DNA of 64,000 nucleotides from Ryuthela nishihirai (lineage: Eukaryota > Arthropoda > Arachnida > Araneae > Heptathelidae), in the NCBI GenBank assembly GCA_038380435.1, contig JAWZYU010000028.1:20630201-20694200 (forward strand), read 5' to 3'. This document shows, in pieces, positions 34,108 through 43,843 of the stretch. The first letter of the stretch is position 1; each line of letters starts with the position of its first letter. The position numbers were made by a program, and so were the translations under genes. The notes under the pieces were generated by a model, which was given only the letters and a program-made list of their open reading frames with translations, was not told the DNA's origin and did no database searches.

Positions 34108-34495
34108 AGGGGCGGGGGTGGCTCAGTCGGTAGCGCGCCAGGCTCGTAATCTGTAGTTCCCAGGTTCGAGTCCCAGCTGAGTCAGCGGATATTTATCTCC
34201 GCAAAATTCCCCGCCCTGCCCACGGTCAGTAGGGAACACCGATGGGCTTGGAAAGGCTGCCGTCCGTCGGATGGGACGTTAAGCCGTGGTCCCGTGTGCG
34301 GGAGAGCCATACCCTGTGCACGTTAAAGAAAACGCTGGATGGCCTTGACGGGAGGCTACCATCTGTCTCCCAACAGCTGTTCCAGTGGGTCCCCTCCCCC
34401 AACCTTCTCTGAGCCTTCGGGGTCCATGTGACCTGGCCATTTAGCCCATGGTGTGCAAAAAAGTGCCGCTCAGAGGTAGAACAACCCAACAACAA
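34108..34495 (+). mobile_element. SINE-A copy
   Basis: Forward. Perfect TSD CCCTTTCTTGT (34,097-34,107; 34,496-34,506). Tail variant ACAACCCAACAACAA. Confidence 0.93.
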
Positions 34496-34506
34496 CCCTT
34501 TCTTGT

Positions 34507-35525
34507 TTTTTTTGCTATTGTTCAATTTTCAATTAAGTATTTCAAATTTTGCTTTTCTGGCCTGTGTCGAGTGAGGATTTTATCAAGTCCATCATTAACT
34601 GAAACGATAAGTCTTAATACATTCCTTCAAATTTTTTTAAATATATACTTATAGGCTAACATTTTATTATTATTATAATTCTTTTTAAAACTACGGTTAT
34701 ACGTTTCTCATTCTTCATCACAATTATATATCGGATACTCTAGTTTGTTAAAATTTAAAGAATGCTATATTATATATGGGTACTCTGTTGCAGATTTTAA
34801 TATTTGGCACAGCGGTTTATCCATTGTCGTTTTTTAGGATGGGGGATTAAATGAATCCACCATGCACATTATCAGGATTTTTCTGGTATTATCAATTACT
34901 CTTTTATAACTTCTCTGGCGATGGATAATTCTAACTAGAATTTATCTAGCGGTGATTTCCTAGTAGTAATTTTAAAATGTGCATGACCTTGTAAATGACG
35001 GAAAATGAAAACTATTGTTTTATAATGAAATGGCTTCAAAATAATTAAAGTAAATTGAAAATTGTGTTAAATAATGTGCTTTATAATAAGGGTATATTTT
35101 ATTAAAATGTGTTAAATATTATTTTTTATATTCATAAACAGATATGTCATAAAATATGCTAATTATTAAATGTGTTAAATAATAATAATAATAATAATAA
35201 CACTTGTTTACAAGTTTTTTTTTAACATGAACCATTGCAGATGCCTTTAACTATTTTTCAGGTGCTTGTTTCGGATCTGGCCTTAAAAAAAGGCTAGCAA
35301 GTCACATTTTATGTTATTGGTCATTTTCACTCCTATTAAGATCTTCCTATACAAAAACTCCACGCACTAGGAGTATACTATATATTTTACTTTTGTGGCT
35401 GGCAACAGTGATTGCCAAGTGGGAGAAAACATGTAACAATAACCTAACCTCAGACCGCCATTCTTGTTGTTTTCATTGTCGGAGGAACACGTGCTGTACG
35501 TTGAAGACTGAATTTTGTCGTTTAA
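34507..35525. other. AT-rich spacer
   Basis: No gene recognised. An (ATA)n microsatellite sits at about 35,185-35,200. The last 80 bp before 35,526 become less AT-rich and could be a leader of the ORF that follows. Confidence 0.4.
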
Positions 35526-37206
35526 ATGGCAGAAAGGCAGCCTCGCGGACGTGTTAATGTGCCAGATAAGTTTGGTTATGTGTATGGAAATTATATTTTA
35601 AAATCCCAGGGTCGTTCTTTGACAAAGATTGTGAAGAAAACCTATAACTTGTATTTTGGATATCATGTTGGAGAACAGGACAAAACATGGGCTCCATATG
35701 TGTGCTGCATTTCGTGCTTTGTTGGCCTGAGTGAATTATTGAAAGGTAAGATAAAATCCATGCCGTCCCGTGGCCAAGTGGTTAGCGCGCTTGGCTACTG
35801 ATTTACGGGACCTGGGTTCGAGCCCCGGGTAAGGCATGGATGTTCGTGTTGTTTTTCTGCTGAGGTCCTGCCATCCTCTCAGACCTTCTACTCTGGCATA
35901 TAAACTGACAGGCTCCTGTCAGACCTCTGTGGCAAGCAGCTGCTTGAGGGGGTATTTATTTTTTATTTAAGATAAAATCCAAGCTCTTTGCAGTTCCAAT
36001 GGCTTGACGTGAGCCAACTAGTCACTTACATGATTGCTATTTTTGTTTAACTATAGAGTCAGGCTTTTCGAAAATGGACAAAAGCAAAATACAATATACA
36101 AATGTGCCCCTTCAACCATAAGGCCAGTTCCTCATGGAAAAGATCTTCCTATACCAAGACCTCCAACCAACTGGAAAGAGATGGATTCACATTCATCAGA
36201 GGAAGACTTTGAGGCACATAAGATCCTAATCCTATATACACCCCTAAAAAGTTAGTCGATCTTCATCTGATTCAGCAAAATGAACTAAATGATCTTGTTC
36301 GAGATCTTGGACTTTCCAAACAACAGCTGAAGTTTTTGTGTTCAAAAGTGGAATCTTCTGGCCAAGGATACCAGAGTTTCTCTGTTCAAAAAGAGAAATT
36401 TGGCTTTATCTGTTTATTACGAGATGCAAGATGGTTTGTGTTTCTGCACAGATATTTCAGGGCTGATGGAAGAAATTGAAACAACTCACGACCCTAAGGA
36501 ATGGCATCTATTTATAGATTTGTCAAAATTCAGTTTAAAAGCTGTCCTTTTGCATAAAGGAAACCAAAAACCTTCCATTCCAGTGATACATGCTGTGGGA
36601 ATGAAGGAAACTTTTGAAAGCATGGAAAAAATACTCACTGCTATAAAATATGATCAGTTTAAGTGTACAATATGTGGTGATCTAAAAGTCATATCTCTCT
36701 TGCTCGGGCTTCAAGGAGGCTTCACAAAATTTTGCTGTTTTCTGTGTTGTGGGGCATAGGGCCAGAAAGGAACACTACGAAACAAAAGACTGGCCCAAAC
36801 GATATGTTTTTATTCCTGGAAAGAGTAATGTGAGGTATAAGCCTCTAGTTGACCCCTCTGATGTTCTTCTCCCACCACTACACATCAAACTGGGGCTTAT
36901 GAAAAACTTTGAAAAGTCTATGGACAAAACTGGTAAAGAGGGTTTGCACTTGAAGGAAAAAATTCCAAAACTAAGTGATGCCAAACTCAAAGAAGGGATC
37001 TTTGTTAGACCTCAGATCAAGAAGCTGCTGAATGATACTGTCTTCGAAGAAAAACTGAATATGAAGGAGCGCGCTGCAAAGTAATCCTTCACGTCTGTGG
37101 TCCAAAGTTTTCTGGGGAATCACAAAGAGGAAAACTACCATCAGCTCATTCAAGATCTTCTCAAAAACTATGAAATCTTGGCTGCCGAAAAACGTGTCTC
37201 GTTATG
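35526..37206 (+). pseudogene. multicopy arthropod ORF family, broken single-exon copy
   Basis: ATG at 35,526 opens MAERQPRGRV...DKFGYVYGNYILKSQGRSLT with a Cys-rich stretch (APYVCCISC), then HLHDCYFCLT, a QNELNDLVRDLGLSKQQ helix-rich part, EWHLFIDLSKFSLKAVLLHKGNQKPSIPV, LLGLQGGFTKFCCFLC, and PLHIKLGLMKNFEKSMDKTG near the end. This order matches a protein family seen in very many copies in arthropod and cnidarian genomes, presumably mobile-element-borne. Its function is unknown to me. The copy is dead: an in-frame TGA near 36,006, several frameshifts (for example near 36,250 and 36,400) and a SINE-B insertion at 35,761-35,967. Confidence 0.6.
35761..35967 (+). mobile_element. SINE-B, complete tRNA-headed copy
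   Basis: About 207 bp. The head has an A box (TGGCCAAGTGGTTAGCGCG) and a B box (GGGTTCGAGCCCC). The body contains GCTGAGGTCCTGCCATCC, AAACTGACAGGCTCCTGTC and TGGCAAGCAGCTGCTTGAGG, then a T-rich tail. A perfect 14-bp TSD TAAGATAAAATCCA lies on both sides (35,747-35,760; 35,968-35,981). Confidence 0.9.
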
Positions 37207-37210
37207 TTAA

Positions 37211-37301
37211 AGATCACTAATTTCTAAAAAATCGTTGCCAGATATTTTTTCTGAATTCTATAATCAACCATAGTGTTCGGATACTTTTTTGAGCGACTGT
37301 A
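37211..37301 (-). mobile_element. Tc1-like MITE, single end
   Basis: The terminal 91 bp of the palindromic family (…GGATACTTTTTTGAGCGACTGTA). The rest is absent. Confidence 0.8.
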
Positions 37302-37324
37302 CACCCCTCCCCCCCTAGTTAAAA

Positions 37325-37429
37325 AAAAAAAAAAAATATACCCCCTCAAGCAGCTGCTTGCCACAGAGGTCTGACAGGAGCCTGTTAGTTTATAATGCCA
37401 CAGTAGGAGATCTGAGAGGATGGCAGGAC
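37325..37429 (-). mobile_element. SINE-B body, 5'-truncated
   Basis: Reverse copy from tail to GGATGGCAGGA. The head is missing. TSD CCCCTAGTTAAA (37,313-37,324; 37,429-37,440). Confidence 0.85.
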
Positions 37430-37655
37430 CCCTAGTTAAACCATATTTTAAAAGAGACTGTAACCAAGCAAAAAAAAGAGTAATCATAAATCTACCAGAG
37501 ACAGTTCTTAAATGGTACAATCTGACTGAGTAAAATCGTAATTTATTTATCATTGTTATTAACATGTGATTTCCATTCCATATTGCTCTCTATTAAAACT
37601 CCCAAATATTTTGTAGTTTTCATTTGTTTGATTTCAGGACATTCACAAGAGATTT

Positions 37656-38065
37656 GGGGCGGGGGTGGCTCAGTCGGTAGCGCGCCAGGCTCGTAATCTG
37701 TAGTTCTCAGGTTCGAGTCCCAACTGGGTCAGCGCTGAGATTTATCTCCGCAAAATTCCCCGCCCTGCCCACAAAATTCCCCGCCCCGCCACGGTCAGTA
37801 GGGGACACCGACGGGCTTGGAAAGGCCGCTGTCCGTCGGATGGGACGTTAAGCCGTGGCCCCGTGTGCGGGACAGCCATACCCTGTGCACGTTAAAGAAC
37901 ACGCTGGATGGCCTTGACGGGAGGCTACCATCTGTCTCCCAACAGCTGTTCCAGTGGGTCCCCTCCCCCAACCTTCTCTGAGCTTTCGGGGACCATGTGA
38001 CCTGGCCATTTAGCCCATGGTGTGCAAAAAAGTGCCGCTCAGAGGTAAAACAACAACAACAACAA
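37656..38065 (+). mobile_element. SINE-A copy with an (AAC)n tail inside the Jockey-like LINE
   Basis: Forward. TSD CACAAGAGATTT / CACAAGAAATTT (37,644; 38,066). The body has a short internal duplication (CACAAAATTCCCCGCCC) and the tail is expanded CAACAACAAC. Confidence 0.92.
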
Positions 38066-38673
38066 CACAAGAAATTTTGTTGGCACAATGCGTATTATTA
38101 AACTGTAATTTATTTTAAAAAAGTTGTTGGGGTGAGTGAAAAATACATAAAGCATGTTTTCTCAGAGTTAATTTTTAATTCATTTTTGTTAAACCAAGTT
38201 GCAACAATATTTAAATCATTATAAATATTAAGAAACAAATCATGTTGATTTTTTTCTTTGTAAACAAGCACTGGATCATCAGCATATGAAATTAATTTTC
38301 CTTTTAAATTTTGATAAAAAACGTTTATATAAATTAAAAATAGAATAGGTCCTAAATAGATCCTTCTGGAACTCCTTTATAAATCAGTATTTTAGTACTT
38401 TTAACATTATTAATAGAAGCCATTTGATAGTGTTCAGATATATAAGATTTAAACCATCTCCATAAATTTCCCCTAATTCCTAATAAATGTAATTTATTTA
38501 ATAAAGTATCACGTCTAACTGTATCAAAAGCTTTAGACACGTCAACAAATAGGGTTAGTGTTTTTTCAGAATTATTTATTCCTTTATAAATACTGGTAGT
38601 CAACTGTAAGATAGCATGTTCAGTACCTAATGAAAAAAATAAGTAGCACTCAAGCAGTTGCTTGCCACACAGG

Positions 38674-39054
38674 GTTGGGTTGTTTTACCTCTGAGCGGCA
38701 CTTTTTTTGCACACCATGGGCTAAATGGCCAGGTCACATGGACCCCGAAGGCTCAGAGAAGGTTGGGGGAGGGGACCCACTGGAACAGCTGTTGGGATAC
38801 AGATGGTAGCCTCCCGTCAAGGCCATCCAGCGTGTTCTTTAACGTGCACAGGGTATGGCTCTCCCGCACACGGGGTCACGGCTTGACGTCCCATCCGACG
38901 GACGGCGGCCTTTCCAAGCCCATCGGTGTCCCCTACTGACCGTGGGCAGGGAATTTTGCGGAGATAAATCCCAACGCTGACCCAGCTGGGGGGACTCGAA
39001 CCTGCGAACTACAGATTACAGCCTGGCGCGCTACCGACTGAGCCACCCCCGCCC
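38674..39054 (-). mobile_element. SINE-A copy inside the 5S-headed SINE
   Basis: Reverse. TSD CTTGCCACACAGG / CTTGCCACAGAGG (38,661; 39,055). Small changes in the head (a GGGGG expansion, one base lost in the anticodon arm). Confidence 0.9.
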
Positions 39055-39142
39055 CTTGCCACAGAGGTTTGACAGGAGTCTGTCAGTTTAATTCGCCATA
39101 GTAGAGGGATCTGTGAGGATGGCGGGTTTCAACAGATTTTTT

Positions 39143-39243
39143 GCCAACTGCTCGCGGTGTTCCCAGGTACTGACCGTGCCCAAAGCTGTTAACTTCGGTG
39201 ATCGGACGAGAACCGGTGATTTCAGCTTGGTACTGCCGTTGAC
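39143..39243 (-). pseudogene. 5S rRNA-derived SINE head
   Basis: The reverse complement starts GTCAACGGCAGTACCA, contains CCGGTTCTCGTCCGATCACC and GAAGTTAACAGCTTTGGGC, and ends CCTGGGAACACC...GTTGGC. This matches eukaryotic 5S rRNA along its whole length except for a gap of about 16 nt where the box C of the internal promoter (TGGATGGGTGACCGC region) should be. It is not a functional 5S gene because of the gap and its position inside a SINE. Confidence 0.82.
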
Positions 39244-39767
39244 TTCAATACCTAAATCTTACCTAAAACCAAACCGAAACTTGTATAAAAAGGAAACTTT
39301 TTCTAAATAATTGTTAAATCTTATTTTCTTGATGATTTCAATAACTTTAAAAAATGTGAGAAGAATGGAAATTGGTCTATAATTATTAAAACAATTTTTG
39401 TCTACAGTTTTGTAAATAGGTTTTAAAATAGCAATTTTTAAGTCTGAGAAGAAAATACCTTTTCGAAAGCTGCTATTTATTAACTCAACTTAAAATTTAG
39501 AATGATATTTTACTATTATTTGAATTATTTTTAAATTTATACCATCATATCCTGCTGCTTGATTATTTTTAAGACTACCAATGATACGACTAATATCTTC
39601 TTCTGTTGTGTCTATCGTAAACATTGAGTTTTGTTCAATTAAATCATTAGGATATTTATAATCTGAGTTACTAGAACATAAAGTTAAACTATTTACATTT
39701 ATGAAATATTCGTTAAATTTTCCTACCAGTTTCTCAAAATTACCAACATTGGGCAATATAATTTTAT

Positions 39768-41602
39768 AGAAAGCATTACAGAGAACTAAATAAACGTGTA
39801 AAAGATCAGTTAGCTGCTGATAAGAATCTTTGGCTTCATGGTTTGGCTGACAAAGCTGAGGAAGCAGTTAGACAGCACAACAGCAGAGAGCTGTACCAGA
39901 TAGTCAATGTTTTGTGTGGTAGAAAACGGACAGGTATACAGGGATTGAAGGATAAACAAGGTAAGGTTATAGAAGGTGAGGATTCTGTCATGGCTAGGTG
40001 GGCTGAGCATTTCAGTAATATTCTAAACAATGCGGTTAGTTCTATTCCCATTGTTTGCAATGATGATAGATGCATTGGTGGCTTTAATGTTGGCCCTATA
40101 ACACAATCCGAAGTTATTTTGGCTGTTTCTAAACTTAAACTTCATAAATTCCCAGGGGTAGATGAAATTACTACAGAAATGCTTAGAGCTGGAAATGTTT
40201 CGGTTACCACTTGGATGACTGAAATTCTGAATATCTTTTATGATAAAGGCATGGTTCCTAAGGATTTTACCAGAGCTATTGTTATCCCTATTTTCAAAAA
40301 AGGTGATCACAGTTCTTGAGATAACTATAGGGGTATTAGCCTACTCTCTGTTCCAGGTAAATTCTTTCCATGATTGTGCTTAATAGAATTAAGAATCTGG
40401 TTCACAGTCAATTGCGTGATGAGCAATGTGGATTCAGAAGTGGTAGGGGATGTGTGGATCAGATATTTTCACTTAGGCAGATTCTTGAGAAATGCTTAGA
40501 GTTTCAGAAACCTTTGGTTGCTAGCTTTGTTGATTTCAAAACGGCTTTTGACTCTGTTGATCGTCATAATTTGTGGTTGATTGTGAAATCATATGGTATA
40601 CCAGACAAGTTAGTTAACATAATGAAAGCTCTCTATAAAAACACTGAGTCGTGTGTGAGAGTTGGTAATGCTTGTAGCAATTGGTTTAGCATTACTTCTG
40701 GTGTTCGACAAGGGTGCATTTTGTCTCCTTTTCTCTTTAGTTTGGTTATTGATTATGTTATGCGAAATTCACTTCAAGGGAAAGATTTTGGCCTTAAATG
40801 GGCTGGAGATACGAAAATTTCTGATTTAGATTATGCTGATGATTTAGCCCTTTTGGCAAATGATGTTGATGAGATGAACTCTTTCATTCGAGCTGTTGAT
40901 GAGACTGGTAGTAGAGTAGGTTTGGTTATAAACAGAGAGAAAACTAAAGTGATGAAAATTGGTGAGGCAGGCTGTGATTCAGTTAATCTGAATGGTTGCA
41001 GTCTTGAGCAGGTGTCACAGTTTAATTATCTTGGGAGCTATATAACAGATAATGGTGATGTGCGGCATGAGATTAACAGACGAATAGGGATTGCTGCCGG
41101 AACTTTTAAGAATCTATGGAGAGTGTGGAGAAATAGGCGTATACACCTAAAGACTAAACTTAGGCTGTATAATAGTTTGGTTCTTTCTAGGGTTAGTTAT
41201 GGTAGTGAAACTTGGACACTTTGTAAACAAGATAACAGGAAACTAGATGCTTTTGATTCCAGATGCTTACGCAGTATCTTGGGCATTAGGTGGCTCAACT
41301 TTGTAACTAATGATGAGGTTAGGCAAAGGAGTTTGCAACCTCCTTTAAGCAGCATATTGTGCAGAGAGAGACTCCGTTGGTTTGGCCATGTTGCCCGTAT
41401 GAATAATTATAGATTGGCGAATAAGGTTATGAACAGTGTGCCTAAAGGCTACAGAAAGAAGAGGAGACCTAGGATGCGGTGGGCAGACAATGTCAAACAG
41501 GACCTTGTTAGAATTGGTGTGCAGTGGCCAGATGCAGTAGATGTAGCTCAGGATAGACTTGCTTGGAGAACTAAATTGCACGGTCTGGTTGGACCTCCGT
41601 AG
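39768..41602 (+). pseudogene. RTE-like reverse transcriptase, one stop and one frameshift
   Basis: The frame runs KHYRELNKRVKDQLAADKNL through ITQSEVILAVSKLKLHKFPG and AIVIPIFKKGDHSS to a TGA (40,317-40,319). It continues DNYRGISLLSVPGKFF, and one missing base at about 40,369 shifts to MIVLNRIKNLVH. From there 410 codons are open to TAG at 41,600-41,602: GFRSGRGCVDQIFSLRQI, FVDFKTAFDSVDR (motif A Asp), GVRQGCILSPFLFSLVID (motif B), LDYADDLALLA (motif C), a thumb region, and the C-terminal CLRSILGIRW...LRWFGHVARM...RRPRMRWADNV region. With only two lesions this is a young copy. Confidence 0.88.
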
Positions 41603-41614
41603 CCCATGGCTGCT

Positions 41615-41679
41615 TGATGATGATGATGATGACGATGACGATGATGATGATGACGACGACGACGACGATGATGATGATT
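41615..41679 (+). repeat. (GAT)n/(GAC)n microsatellite tail of the RTE-like LINE
   Basis: Trinucleotide run directly after the LINE stop. The methionine/threonine-only frame through it is meaningless. Confidence 0.9.
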
Positions 41680-42340
41680 CATTTTATTATTCAAGATACC
41701 ATCAATAATTTGCCACTATTTTCTACTATTCCCACTTCATTTATTAAATTCATTTACATAAAATATTGTTTTTGTTCTTTTTATAGTTGCAAGAGTCAAT
41801 TTTCTCATTCTTTGATATACATTTGTATAAATCAATATTGAAGAATATTCCCTAAGCAGTTTATATGCTTTTTCTCTTTCCTTAATTAATGGCAAAATTT
41901 CCAAGTTTATCCATGGCTTATGTCTCTTTGAACTGGAATCCTTTATATAATGTGTTTTCTTAGTAGTACTTTGTCGAATACATGACTTAATTTGATCTAC
42001 AAAAATGTCATACATTGTATTTATTTAAATATTCTCATCATATACAAAATTCAAATTTTTAATTAAATCTTCAAATATGTTGCAATTCATATAAGAATGG
42101 CAAATTTCTTTACTGATCTTTTTTGTTCTGAAGTAACTATATTCTAATAACGTTTAATAAAATGGGGATAATGATCAGTAATATCATTTTGTAAACAGCC
42201 AAATTGAAATATAAAGTATTATCAGCTGATATGATAAATATGTGATCCAAAGAACTGTAAGAAGTATTGGTAGCTCTTGTAAAGGAATTTATGTATAAAA
42301 GAAATCCAAATGAAGCAATTGTCTTGAGACATTGCTTCAT

Positions 42341-42490
42341 TGATCTGAACCCAGGTCTGAGGAACCAGGTCCAGGTCTTCAGGGAACCACGTCCAGGTCT
42401 TCAGGGATTCTGAACCCAGGTCCAGGTCTTCAGGGATCTGAACCCAGTCTTCCTGATGAGATGTCAAGTGTTCTGACCATTGAACTATCG
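42341..42490 (-). mobile_element. SINE-C: tRNA-like head with GACCTGGACCTGGGTTC-type repeats
   Basis: The minus strand reads GTGGCCGATAGTTCAATGGT (A box-like), TTGACATCTCATCAGGAAGAC and GGGTTCAGATCCC (B box-like), then a short degenerate array of CCTGAAGACCTGGACC. Related head sequences occur at 43,309 and 44,320. Confidence 0.6.
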
Positions 42491-42686
42491 GCCACTGATC
42501 AATCTCTACTCTACTGCTGATGTTATGCTCTACTCCTTCTAGTTAATCATTATCTTTTGAGTGCATTTGGGGACTGTTTCTCCAGGGCCATCCCGATCAT
42601 GTGCACACAGCCAGCACAAGGGTATCCTGGTTGCTGTTTTGTTTTTGTGAGCAAATCTGAATCTACCTCACCTTTGATCAGTAGTA

Positions 42687-43198
42687 CTGTCGCTCATAAA
42701 AGTATCCAAACACTGCGGTTGATTATAGAATTCAGAAAAAATATCTGGCAACGATTTTTTTAGAAATTAATGATCTGGCAACCTTCGTGTCACGTGATTA
42801 CAGAATTCAGGAAAAACAACTGGAGCGAGTACAGCAACTGTACACGCTCCAGTTACCGTTTCTCAGCAAACTGGAGCGTGTGCAGTTACTGCACACGCTC
42901 CAGTTTGCTGTGAACGGTAACTGCACACGCTCAATGTTTCCGTGAGTGAGCCCACACGATCCAGTATCAAAATAATATGACCACCTACAGTCGGTCAAAA
43001 AAGTATCCGAACACTATAGTTGATTACAGAATTCAGAAAAAAATATCTGGCAACGATTGTTTTGGAAATTAGTGATCTGGCAAACTTCGTGTCACGTGAA
43101 GGTTGCCAGATCACTAATTTCTAAAAAAATCGTTGCCAGATATTTTTTCTGAATTCTGTAATCAACCACAGTGTTCAGATACTTTTTTGACCGACTGT
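42687..43198. mobile_element. two adjacent palindromic Tc1-like MITEs
   Basis: First element from ACTGTCGCTCATAAAAGTAT (42,687), with GGAGCGTGTGCAGTTACTGC inverted pairs (42,835-42,905). The second, from about 42,989 (CAGTCGGTCAAAAAAGTATC) to 43,198 (TTTTGACCGACTGTA), is a near-perfect hairpin. Same family as 22,680, 30,777 and 60,880. Confidence 0.78.
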
Positions 43199-43308
43199 AC
43201 CCTATATTTAGATATACGAATTCAGAGCTCGTCATTGATTTAATGAATATTCATCCATTCTCAAGCTGTTTCTAAGTGACAGGAGAAGATGAATGAATGT
43301 AGAGAAAA

Positions 43309-43380
43309 AAATGTCTTGAACCGGGTGAGACCTGACATGTCATCAGGAGGTCATGGGTTCAGATCCCACTCGGCCCACGA
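43309..43380 (+). mobile_element. SINE-C-like tRNA-related segment
   Basis: GTCTTGAACCGGGTGAGACC, TGACATGTCATCAGGAGGTC and GGGTTCAGATCCCACTCGG. The core matches SINE-C at 42,341. No intact cloverleaf. Confidence 0.55.
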
Positions 43381-43456
43381 CAATTTTTCCTCTACATCCA
43401 TCTTCATCCTGTTACTAAAAACAGCTTGATAGTGGATGAATATTCATTATATAAAT

Positions 43457-43843
43457 GGGGCGGGCGTTGCTCAGTCGGTATCGCGCTAGGCTCGTAATCT
43501 GTAGTTCCCAGGTTCGAGTCCCAGCTGAGTGAGCGTTGAGATTTATCTCCGCACAATCCCCGCCCTGCCCACGGTCAGCAGGGGACACCAATGGGCTTGG
43601 AAAGGCCGCCGTCCGTCGTATGGGACGTTAAACCGTGGCCCCGTGTGTGGGAGAGTCATACCTTGTGCACGTTAAAGAACACGCTGGATGGCCTTGACGG
43701 GAGGCTACCATCTGTCTCCCAACAGCTGTTACAGTGGGTACCCTCCCCCAACCTTCTCTGAGCCTTCGGGATCCATGTGACCTGGCCATTTAGCCCATGG
43801 TGTGCAAAAAAGTGCCGCTCAGAGGAAAAACAACCCAACCCAA
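43457..43843 (+). mobile_element. SINE-A copy
   Basis: Forward, full length, with several head changes (GGGCGTTGCTCAGTCGGTATC). A TSD is not clear (CATTATATAA versus TAGCATATAA). Confidence 0.9.

Larger units (their letters stand above)
38631..39243 (-). mobile_element. 5S-rRNA-headed SINE with a SINE-B body, split by SINE-A
   Basis: Minus-strand order: 5S-like head (39,143-39,243), a short linker, the SINE-B body (CATCCTCACAG...TCTACTATGGCG...AAACTGACAG...CTCCTGTC...TCTGTGGCAAG), an inserted SINE-A (38,674-39,054), and the rest of the body and T-rich tail (38,631-38,673). Flanks CAGTACCTAA (38,621-38,630) and CAATACCTAA (39,246-39,255) form a TSD in the Jockey-like LINE, so head and body inserted together as one element. 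Confidence 0.82.
39766..41679 (+). mobile_element. RTE-like LINE, 5'-truncated, with (GAT)n-type tail
   Basis: Inserted in the Jockey-like LINE. The 3' UTR is only about 12 bp before a TGATGATGA/CGACGA microsatellite tail (41,615-41,679), a property of RTE-type LINEs. Possible TSD ATTTTAT near 39,760 and 41,684. The 5' end is truncated between the endonuclease and RT domains. Confidence 0.75.
37441..42340 (-). mobile_element. Jockey-like LINE, split by three younger insertions
   Basis: One minus-strand retrotransposon can be followed across four blocks: 41,690-42,340, 39,256-39,757, 38,078-38,620 and 37,441-37,643. The interruptions are an RTE-like LINE, a SINE-B/5S composite (with its own nested SINE-A) and a SINE-A. 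The SINE-type gaps are bordered by TSDs or TSD-like repeats, so the original order is clear. The element is 5'-truncated within the endonuclease domain and 3'-truncated within the thumb region. Confidence 0.82.
37441..42340 (-). pseudogene. endonuclease/reverse transcriptase of the Jockey-like LINE
   Basis: Reading minus strand from high to low coordinates: the end of an apurinic-type endonuclease (SSLDHIFI ... DITDHYPHF, about 42,150-42,260, frameshifted), the connecting region (KPWINLEILPLIKEREKAYK; NSRK*WQIIDGIL; LVGKFNEYFINVNSL; AAGYDGINLKII), then RT motifs (LKIAILKPIYKTVDK.NNYRPISIL; LTLFVDVSKAFDTVRR; PILFLIYINVF; LISYADDPVLV, the YADD box, about 38,260-38,290) and the thumb (TTKYLGVLIESNMEWKSHV; LQSLLKYG). 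Stops and shifts make it inactive. Clade assignment to Jockey/CR1-like is by motif wording only. Confidence 0.78.

Noticed and set aside
39143..39243. A functional 5S rRNA gene
   Set aside because: A roughly 16-nt gap covers promoter box C, the sequence is fused to the SINE-B body, and a TSD encloses the whole.
41614..41841. Methionine/threonine-only open frame after the LINE
   Set aside because: It is the translation of the (GAT)n/(GAC)n tail.
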